A stretch of DNA of 41,223 nt. Source: Patescibacteria group bacterium (GTDB taxonomy: Bacteria; Patescibacteriota; Patescibacteriia; Patescibacteriales; GWC2-42-12). The position numbers were made by a program, and so were the translations under genes. Position 1 is the stretch's first letter, and every line of letters begins with the position of its first letter. Below the pieces are notes generated by a model, which ran no database searches, was not told the origin of the DNA, and saw only the letters and a program-made list of their open reading frames with translations. Positions 26,684 to 33,762 of this stretch are shown piece after piece. The stretch is from positions 1 to 41,223 of the forward strand of contig JAQVNC010000009.1 in the NCBI GenBank assembly GCA_028703305.1, read 5' to 3'.

Positions 26684-26790
26684 GTCATTGCGAGGAGCGT
26701 CAGCGACGAAGCAATCTCAGGTATGGTAAGTTTAGCGAAATTTATAGTACGTGAGATTGCTTCGCCATGATTACATGGCTCGCAATGACA
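26684..26790. repeat. GTCATTGCGAGGAGC...CTCGCAATGACA repeat
   Basis: Same family as 5261-5360. Confidence 0.85.
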
Positions 26791-26816
26791 GTTAATAAAA
26801 CATAAAACAAAAACAT

Positions 26817-27491
26817 ATGCCAAACACAAACAAAAATCTAAGCGATGATTTGGCGCTGGAAAATGATAATGAAACTGATGAAGCCAGGGAATATTTAAAC
26901 GTTGATCCGCTTAAGCAGCCGGCTAAAGAAGAAAATATTACTATCGCCAAATCAAAAATGATTTTAGCTAAAAAGCTGTTAGCTAATGTTAAAGAAAATA
27001 ATGAGCGTTTAATCCAGCTTTTATCGGATTTTTTAAGCCCGGAAGACGAAGCGGCTATCAGCATCGCCCAATTAAACGATGATAATTTTGATTCAGGCGA
27101 GGAAAATTTAGGCGAAGCGCGCATAATTGAAGGCGTGTTTGACGGAGAAAATATGATTGGCCCGGATGGCAAGCAATACAGCGTGCCGGCTAATTACGCC
27201 AGCAAGTCAAAATTGGTTGAAGGCGATATTTTAAAACTTACCATAACCGCGAATGGCACTTTTATTTATAAGCAAATCGGTCCGATTGAACGGGCTCGCG
27301 TGGTTGGCGCTTTAGAACGCTCCGCGGCCGGCGAATATTTCGCTTTGGCCGACGGGAAAAGATGGCGCCTCTTAACCGCCAGCGTAACTTATTACAAAGG
27401 CGAATCAGGCGACGAAGTCGTTATCCTGGTGCCGAAAAACGGCGAGTCAAAATGGGCGGCGGTGGAGAATGTGGTGAGGAAAAAAGAGTAA
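26817..27491 (+). CDS. hypothetical protein
   Basis: Full ORF; acidic N-terminus, C-terminal small beta-rich domain (IEGVFDGENMIGPDGKQYSVPANYASKSKLVEGD). Confidence 0.8.
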   Translation: MPNTNKNLSDDLALENDNETDEAREYLNVDPLKQPAKEENITIAKSKMILAKKLLANVKENNERLIQLLSDFLSPEDEAAISIAQLNDDNFDSGEENLGEARIIEGVFDGENMIGPDGKQYSVPANYASKSKLVEGDILKLTITANGTFIYKQIGPIERARVVGALERSAAGEYFALADGKRWRLLTASVTYYKGESGDEVVILVPKNGESKWAAVENVVRKKE

Positions 27492-27499
27492 TTCATATT

Positions 27500-27600
27500 G
27501 TCATTGCGAGCGACTGTAAGGAGCGAAGCAATCTAACGGACAATTATTTTAACTAATAGTTCGTGAGATTGCTTCGTCGCTGGCGCTCCTCGCAATGACA
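27500..27600. repeat. GTCATTGCGAGC...CTCGCAATGACA repeat
   Basis: Same family as 5261-5360. Confidence 0.85.
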
Positions 27601-27642
27601 AATTTTTTTTTAATTTTAAATCAAGCATTAAAAATTTTATCA

Positions 27643-29259
27643 ATGGTGACATTATATCGTAAATACCGGCCGCAGAATTTTACCGAAGTGGTCGGTCAAA
27701 ATCACATAAAAGTAACCTTGGAGCAGGAAATTAAGACTGGCAAAATCGCCCATGCTTATCTTTTTTGCGGACCCAGAGCCGTCGGCAAAACCACTTTGGC
27801 CAGAGTTTTCGCTAAATCAATAAATTGCGAAAAGCGCAAGAATGATTCGGCCGATCCTTGCAATGCTTGTTTAAGCTGCCAAGAAATAACCGAGGGTCGG
27901 GCCTTGGATATTATTGAAATTGACGCGGCTTCAAACACGGGCGTGGATAATGTGCGCGATAACATAATCGCCAGCGCCAGAGTGGCGCCGTCCAAATCAA
28001 AATATAAAGTTTTTATTATTGATGAAGTTCACATGCTGTCCACCCAGGCTTTTAACGCGCTTTTAAAAGTCATTGAAGAGCCGCCGGCTAATGTAATTTT
28101 TATTTTATGCACGACTGAAGCCCATAAAGTTCCGGCCACGATAATTTCCCGCTGCCAGCGCTTTGATTTTAAAAGAATCGGCGTTAATGACGCGGTTAAA
28201 AAATTAACTTACATAGTCCAGGCGGAAAAAATAAAGATTAATAAAGATATTTTAGAAGCCATCGCCCGGCATGCAGACGGGCATATGCGCGACGCGGAAA
28301 GCTTATTGGGGCAAATTATCGCCATCGGTGGGGCGGAAATAACCCGGGCAGAAGCCGATCTGGTCATTCCGCGCTCTGATTTAAATGAAGTCATAAATCT
28401 GCTTGAATTTCTAATAAAAAAAGACGCGGCCGGCGGCATCAGGCTGGTTAACAAATTGATAGACGATGGCGTTGATTTAAAAATATTCGTTAAAGATACG
28501 ATTGAAATTTTAAGGAAGTTAATGCTGGCGAAAATCAGCCCGGGGCTCACCAATAAGTTATCTTTGGAGCTTGGCGAAACCTTTGAGTTGAAAATAAATA
28601 AAATCGGCCAGGATTTAACCGTTGAATTATCGCTTAAGCTCTTGGAAAAATTCATTAAAGTTTTAAATGAAATAAAAACCGATTTTATCCAGCAACTGGC
28701 TTTAGAAATGGCCATCGCCGAAATTTGCACGGCTACGGCCGCGGTTAAAAGTTCGCTTGGCGCAGCCCCCGGTTTTACCGGCGGTTCAAGATTTAATCAG
28801 CCGAAAGTTGTGCCGCCTGCCGCCGTTAAAGCGGAAATGCCAAAACCAACCGCCATGGGCGAACCGATAAGCCTTACCGATAGCCAAGTTCAGGAAAAAT
28901 GGAATGAGGTTTTAGCCAAAGTTAAGCAGTATAACCATTCTTTATCTTTTATTTTGCGCGTCTGCCAGCCCCGGAATTTAAGCGGCAACCAGCTTTGTTT
29001 GGCTTTTAAATATAAATTTCACAAAGACAGAGTTTCGGAAATCGCTATAAAAAATATTATAGAAAAAGTTTTGCATCAGGTTTATGGCGCGCCGGTTACG
29101 ATTGAAGCGGTCATAGATGAAAATTTGGAAGTGGCGCCGAGTAAATTGGTGTCGGACGAGCCGGTGGTGGTAAAGAAAGAAGCCGAACCCGAGCAGGGCG
29201 AGCAGGGGAATATGATTGATAATTTATTAAAGACGTTCGGAGGAAAAGTAGTTAGTTAA
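27643..29259 (+). CDS. dnaX: DNA polymerase III subunit gamma/tau
   Basis: MVTLYRKYRPQNFTEVVGQ; GPRAVGKTTLARVFAK; four-Cys zinc module; DEVHMLS; ORF start 27595 lies in repeat, MVTLYRKYRP start preferred. Confidence 0.95.
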   Translation: MVTLYRKYRPQNFTEVVGQNHIKVTLEQEIKTGKIAHAYLFCGPRAVGKTTLARVFAKSINCEKRKNDSADPCNACLSCQEITEGRALDIIEIDAASNTGVDNVRDNIIASARVAPSKSKYKVFIIDEVHMLSTQAFNALLKVIEEPPANVIFILCTTEAHKVPATIISRCQRFDFKRIGVNDAVKKLTYIVQAEKIKINKDILEAIARHADGHMRDAESLLGQIIAIGGAEITRAEADLVIPRSDLNEVINLLEFLIKKDAAGGIRLVNKLIDDGVDLKIFVKDTIEILRKLMLAKISPGLTNKLSLELGETFELKINKIGQDLTVELSLKLLEKFIKVLNEIKTDFIQQLALEMAIAEICTATAAVKSSLGAAPGFTGGSRFNQPKVVPPAAVKAEMPKPTAMGEPISLTDSQVQEKWNEVLAKVKQYNHSLSFILRVCQPRNLSGNQLCLAFKYKFHKDRVSEIAIKNIIEKVLHQVYGAPVTIEAVIDENLEVAPSKLVSDEPVVVKKEAEPEQGEQGNMIDNLLKTFGGKVVS

Positions 29260-29285
29260 AATTTAAGTAAAATCACTACATTAAT

Positions 29286-29384
29286 GATTGGGCTGGATAT
29301 AATAAATTTTCTACTGCGGAACTCGGCCGCTTAAGACGGCCTCAAACAGTCCTCGCACGAAAATTTATCATATCCAGCCCAATC
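29286..29384 (+). repeat. ~99-nt structured element, copy 2
   Basis: GATTGGGCTGGATATAATAAATTTTCTACTGCGGAACTCGGCCG...CGGCCTCAAACAGTCCTCGCACGAAAATTTATCATATCCAGCCCAATC. Confidence 0.9.
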
Positions 29385-29406
29385 AAAATTAAAACCAAAT
29401 AGATTT

Positions 29407-29477
29407 TGCGGGATCGTCTAACGGTAGGACGCATCCCTCTGGAGGATGTTATCCTGGTTCGAATCCAGGTCCCGCAG
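29407..29477 (+). tRNA. tRNA-Gln (anticodon CUG)
   Basis: Acceptor TGCGGGA/TCCCGCA, anticodon arm CATCC-CTCTGGA-GGATG, T arm CCTGG-TTCGAAT-CCAGG, discriminator G; CCA not encoded. Confidence 0.93.
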
Positions 29478-29482
29478 CAAGG

Positions 29483-29522
29483 AAAAACAACCATAATATC
29501 CTAATTTTATGGTTGTTTTTTT
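29483..29522 (+). terminator. intrinsic terminator after tRNA
   Basis: AAAAACAACCATAA...TTATGGTTGTTTTTTT. Confidence 0.85.
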
Positions 29523-29589
29523 GATTTAATCTTGCCGTTTTTAGCCAGAAGAGATAAAATTATCGTATAAAATATTATAATATAAAATT

Positions 29590-29919
29590 ATGCCTATTAT
29601 TTTAACTGATGAAAATTTTGAAAAAGAAATTCAGGGGACGGATAAGCCGGCCTTGGTTGATTTTTACGCCGCTTGGTGCGAACCTTGCTCGATGCTGGCG
29701 CCGATTTTGGAAAAATTGGAAAAAGAATTTGAGGATAAAATTGTTTTTCTAAAAGCCAATATTGATGAAGCCAAAGTAAATGCCCAAAAATTTCAAGTTG
29801 ATCGTATTCCGATGGTGGTTTTATTTAAAAATGGCAAGCCCATCAGCGCTTTCACCGGTTTTCAGCCGGAACCGGTTATTAAAGAATGGCTGGAAAAAAT
29901 AATTAAAGATAATTTATAA
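29590..29919 (+). CDS. trxA: thioredoxin
   Basis: ALVDFYAAWCEPCSMLAPILEKL (WCEPC); DRIPMVVLFKNGKP. Confidence 0.94.
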   Translation: MPIILTDENFEKEIQGTDKPALVDFYAAWCEPCSMLAPILEKLEKEFEDKIVFLKANIDEAKVNAQKFQVDRIPMVVLFKNGKPISAFTGFQPEPVIKEWLEKIIKDNL

Positions 29920-29923
29920 CCTT

Positions 29924-30178
29924 ATGGAAGAAATAATCAGAGCTTGCGCGGAATACGCGCTAAAAAACGGCTTTAAATTAAACCCGGATAAAAAAAGCGT
30001 TGAAAGAGTAATAAAAGGGTTATTGGAAAACGAAAAGAAAAATGGCAAAAAATATTGCCCGTGCAGAAGATTGAGCGGGAATCACGAAGAGGACGCGAAA
30101 AAAGTTTGCCCCTGCGCCTATGTTTTAGAACAGATAGCGCGAGACGGCAGATGCTTCTGCGGGCTATATATAAAGTAA
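29924..30178 (+). CDS. ferredoxin:thioredoxin reductase catalytic (beta) subunit-like protein
   Basis: KKYCPCRRL...KKVCPCAYV...GRCFCGLY (CPC/CPC/CxC pattern). Confidence 0.87.
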   Translation: MEEIIRACAEYALKNGFKLNPDKKSVERVIKGLLENEKKNGKKYCPCRRLSGNHEEDAKKVCPCAYVLEQIARDGRCFCGLYIK

Positions 30179-30217
30179 TTTAAAAATATAATATAAAATT
30201 ATGGCTATACATATACG

Positions 30218-30244
30218 AAAAACCAGAATTCATTCTGGTTTTTT
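30218..30244 (+). terminator. intrinsic terminator
   Basis: AAAAACCAGAATTCATTCTGGTTTTTTG. Confidence 0.8.
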
Positions 30245-30279
30245 GATGAAAATAAGAGAGCGGAGTATAATAAATTAAT

Positions 30280-31698
30280 ATGGATTCAAAAAATTCAAAA
30301 TTGCTTGAAGGGTCGGTTATTAAATCGCTGCTTGCGCTGGCGATTCCCATAATTCTTGCCAATATCCTACAGGCCACTTACCAGCTGACCGACGCTTTCT
30401 GGGTCGGCCGCCTTGGCGGCGCGGCCGTGGCTTCGGTTTCGGTAAGTTTCCCGATTACTTTTCTCCTGGTTTCGCTCGGAGCCGGTTTTGCCGTGGCCGG
30501 GTCAACTTTAATTGCCCAATACGTCGGCGCCAGAAATAAAAAAATGGTGAATCATGTGGCGGCGCAAACTTTGCTTATGGTCGGGATTCTTTCGGTGCTT
30601 TTAGGTTTTATCGGTTATTTATTGGCGCCCACCATCCTGCGCCTCATGGGCGTGGCGCCTGATGTTTTTGCGGATGCCCTTGGCTTTATGCGCGTCTCAA
30701 TGTGCGGTTTGATTTTTATTTTCGGCTTTTCCATGTTCCAATCAATCATGCGCGGCATCGGCCAGGTAAAAATGCCTATGTTTATCGTGCTGGGTACGGT
30801 AATTTTTAATTTTTTGCTTGACCCGATGTTTATTTTCGGCTGGGGCCAGATTACGGGATACGGCGTCAAAGGCGCCGCCATAGCGACGTTTATAACCCAA
30901 GCTCTGGCCGCGTTTATCGGCCTTAAGATTCTCTTGGGCGGCAAATTCTATATCCATTTGAAGCTTGCCGATTTCAAGCCTGATTTTAAATTTATCAAGC
31001 AGGCGTTCTTTTTGGGTTTTCCCGCCTCGGTTGAACAATCGGCCCGCGCCCTTGGCATGGCAGCCATGACTTTTTTAATAGCCAGCTTTGGCACGCTGGC
31101 GATAGCCGCCTTTGGCGTTGGCTCAAATATTATCCAATTCGTTTTTATTTTCGGCATGGGATTGTCAATGGCCGTTTCTGTCTTGGCGGGGCAAAACATC
31201 GGTGCCGGAAATATTAAGCGCGCCGCCGGAATCGCCCGCTTAGGCGCGATTGTTTCCTTTTTCACTTTGAGCGTAATCGGAATTATCGCTTTTATTTTCG
31301 CGCCATACTTTATCGCTTTTTTCGTGCCGGGTGATCAGCCGGTAATTCAGGCCGGCGCGGTTTTTGTCCGCTTCGTCGCCCTGACTTTTGGCTTCGTGGG
31401 CGTGCAAATGGCTTTAACCGGAGTCTTTCGCGCTTCCGGCAATATGACGGCGACCATGATTCTGGCCTTGGTCTCGCAATGGGTGCTGCTGCTGCCGCTG
31501 GCATATCTCCTTTCAAAGCACACTCGGCTGGGCGTTAACGGCATGTGGTGGGCGTTCCCAATCGCCAACGTGATTATCGTCATTATCACCATGGCTTGGT
31601 ACGCCAAGGGAGATTGGAAGAAAAAAAGGCTGACCGAGGACGAAAAGTTCGCCGAACAAGTTTGCGAGGAAATTATTATTGAGGAAGGCGTGCGGTAG
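30280..31698 (+). CDS. MATE-family efflux transporter
   Basis: LALAIPIILANILQATYQLTDAFWVGRLGGAAVASVSVSFPI; 12 hydrophobic segments. Confidence 0.94.
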   Translation: MDSKNSKLLEGSVIKSLLALAIPIILANILQATYQLTDAFWVGRLGGAAVASVSVSFPITFLLVSLGAGFAVAGSTLIAQYVGARNKKMVNHVAAQTLLMVGILSVLLGFIGYLLAPTILRLMGVAPDVFADALGFMRVSMCGLIFIFGFSMFQSIMRGIGQVKMPMFIVLGTVIFNFLLDPMFIFGWGQITGYGVKGAAIATFITQALAAFIGLKILLGGKFYIHLKLADFKPDFKFIKQAFFLGFPASVEQSARALGMAAMTFLIASFGTLAIAAFGVGSNIIQFVFIFGMGLSMAVSVLAGQNIGAGNIKRAAGIARLGAIVSFFTLSVIGIIAFIFAPYFIAFFVPGDQPVIQAGAVFVRFVALTFGFVGVQMALTGVFRASGNMTATMILALVSQWVLLLPLAYLLSKHTRLGVNGMWWAFPIANVIIVIITMAWYAKGDWKKKRLTEDEKFAEQVCEEIIIEEGVR

Positions 31699-31814
31699 CT
31701 TAACCTTGCCTATTATTCAATTAAATGTTAAGTTAAAGGCGCTTTTCATACTTTTAGAGAAGAAAAACAGCTTTAAAAAATTTATCAAATTTTTAATAAA
31801 TGAATTAAAATCAT

Positions 31815-31898
31815 ATGATGATATCCGGAGTTATAATTTTTTTAATTATTTTAGCGGCATTTTTAATCATGGGCGTTAGGGAAGACAAAAATAAATAA
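31815..31898 (+). CDS. 27-aa single-TM microprotein candidate
   Basis: MMISGVIIFLIILAAFLIMGVREDKNK; ends 8 nt before next ATG. Confidence 0.35.
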   Translation: MMISGVIIFLIILAAFLIMGVREDKNK

Positions 31899-31906
31899 AA
31901 TAATTT

Positions 31907-32608
31907 ATGCCAAACTTAAAACAGCTTAAAGGCAAATTAAGTAAATTGGCTGATAAAAAACAGGCGGCGCTTTTGGCCGGCTTTTTTAAAACCGCCTCGG
32001 GGCAATACGGGGAAGGGGATGTTTTTTTAGGCATAAAAGTGCCGGCGCAGAGAATGGCGGCGCGCGGCTATGAAAATTTAAGCTTGGCTGATTTGCAAAA
32101 TCTGCTTAACAGTAAAATTCATGAGCATCGTTTAATCGCTTTATTGATTTTATTAAGCCAATATAAAAAAGCCGACAGCGCCGGCAAGAAAAAAATTGTA
32201 AATTTTTATTTGCGCAATGCTAAAAATATAAATAATTGGGACTTAGTGGATTTGTCTTGCCCGAATATTTTAGGTAATTATTTATTGGATAAGCCCAGGC
32301 AGATTTTATATAAATTAGCCAAGTCAAAAAATCTTTGGGAAAAAAGAATTGCCATAATTTCCACTGCGGCGTTTATAAGAAATAAAGAATTTAGCGATAC
32401 TTTACAAATCGCTGAAATTTTGTTAAATGATAAGCATGATTTAATCCATAAAGCGGTTGGCTGGATGCTTAGAGAGGTAGGTAAGCGCGATGAAGCTGTA
32501 CTGGCGCGTTTCCTGTACAAGCATTATAAAACAATGCCCCGCACCATGCTAAGATACGCCATTGAAAAATTAAGCGAGAAAAAGAGAGAATATTATTTGG
32601 GGCGATAA
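31907..32608 (+). CDS. DNA alkylation repair protein (AlkD-like HEAT repeat)
   Basis: FFKTASGQYGEGDVFLGIKVPAQR; NNWDLVDLSCPNILG; HKAVGWMLREVGKRD. Confidence 0.93.
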   Translation: MPNLKQLKGKLSKLADKKQAALLAGFFKTASGQYGEGDVFLGIKVPAQRMAARGYENLSLADLQNLLNSKIHEHRLIALLILLSQYKKADSAGKKKIVNFYLRNAKNINNWDLVDLSCPNILGNYLLDKPRQILYKLAKSKNLWEKRIAIISTAAFIRNKEFSDTLQIAEILLNDKHDLIHKAVGWMLREVGKRDEAVLARFLYKHYKTMPRTMLRYAIEKLSEKKREYYLGR

Positions 32609-32647
32609 GGCGTTTTATGATATAATAATATTATTAAATAAGGAAAT

Positions 32648-32674
32648 GGATTCTGGCTCAAGGCCGGAATGACA
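32648..32674. repeat. short palindromic repeat GGATTCTGGCTCAAGGCCGGAATGACA
   Basis: Same family as 1263-1290. Confidence 0.75.
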
Positions 32675-32687
32675 AGGAAAAATTTAT

Positions 32688-33734
32688 ATGAAAAAACGCT
32701 ATTCTATTCTTTTGGGCTTGGCTTTAGTGCCAGCTTTGGCCTGGCTGATTTCGTTTTTTACGGAAAAATACAACGGAACTTTTGTCAGCCTTAAGCAGTG
32801 GTTGATTATGGGCGCGATAGCTTTGGTTGCCGCGGTCGTTTTGGTTTTGTTCGCGAAATGCCCTAAGTTTATCGCCGGCTCAATCGTAATTGGCGTTATG
32901 CTGTCGCCTTATTTTCAGTTTTTATTCGGTAAAGTCAATATCTTTTTAATGGACCCGCCTAATTTAAGGCCGTCGGTGTCAGTTCCCGAAGTAAGGGTGG
33001 AGCTCGGCGATTTGATTTTTACCAACAGCGAAGGCAAAGATATCGTGGTTCTGCCGTCAAGCGGCATAAAAACTTTGTATCCCGGAAAAAACGTGGTTGA
33101 TTTGGGCCAATTAAATATTCCGGCCGGCACTTATAAATCAGGCAAAATAAGCGTTAAAAATATTGAGGTTGACGTCAACGTTGATTTGCAAAGAGAAATT
33201 GATTTGGTTTATGAAAAATATAAAGCCCGGTTCGCGCCGCAAATTCCAACCGATATTCCCGAAGAGGCTAAAGCCCAAATTCCGACCGACGAGCAAATTA
33301 AGCAAAAAATCAATTCGGAAGTCGGCAAATATATAAGCCCTAAGATGATCTCGCCTTATTTACCGCCGTTTGTTAAAATAAAATCTTTTACTTCGGACAC
33401 CGGTAAAATCATTATGGTTTTATCGGCCGTGATTGATTTGCCGGTTATGCCGATTGCTTTTCCTTATCCGACCGGCACCGGCGGACCGGATATAGTTTTA
33501 GATATTACTTTAAATGAAATCGGTTTGCCGACCGGCATAAAGCCGATTATTAAAATGCCGCCCGGAGCGCCTGACATAAGTTCCATGATTCCCGATATGA
33601 CACCAAATCTGGGCGCTATCAATATGCCGGTTGATTTTAATATTCCTGACGCCGCTTTAGCGCAAATTAAGCAAGAAGTTGAAGCCGCGGTGCAAAAAGG
33701 CGAAGCCATGAAGCAAGAAATGCAAAATAAATAA
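32688..33734 (+). CDS. membrane protein with N-terminal TM helices and DUF4382-like extracellular region
   Basis: Three N-terminal TM helices; VVDLGQLNIPAGTYKSGKISVKNIEVDV pattern. Confidence 0.65.
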   Translation: MKKRYSILLGLALVPALAWLISFFTEKYNGTFVSLKQWLIMGAIALVAAVVLVLFAKCPKFIAGSIVIGVMLSPYFQFLFGKVNIFLMDPPNLRPSVSVPEVRVELGDLIFTNSEGKDIVVLPSSGIKTLYPGKNVVDLGQLNIPAGTYKSGKISVKNIEVDVNVDLQREIDLVYEKYKARFAPQIPTDIPEEAKAQIPTDEQIKQKINSEVGKYISPKMISPYLPPFVKIKSFTSDTGKIIMVLSAVIDLPVMPIAFPYPTGTGGPDIVLDITLNEIGLPTGIKPIIKMPPGAPDISSMIPDMTPNLGAINMPVDFNIPDAALAQIKQEVEAAVQKGEAMKQEMQNK

Positions 33735-33762
33735 TTTATAAATATAATTTAAGCTTAAATCT

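Noticed and set aside
30280-31698. MATE transporter as a recent horizontal acquisition because of apparently higher GC
   Set aside because: Impression only; I could not compute composition or a phylogeny, and no mobile element flanks it.
31679-31879. 66-aa ORF between MATE and alkD
   Set aside because: Overlaps the MATE 3' end and the AT-rich spacer; no conserved features. The 27-aa TM peptide in another frame is a slightly better candidate.
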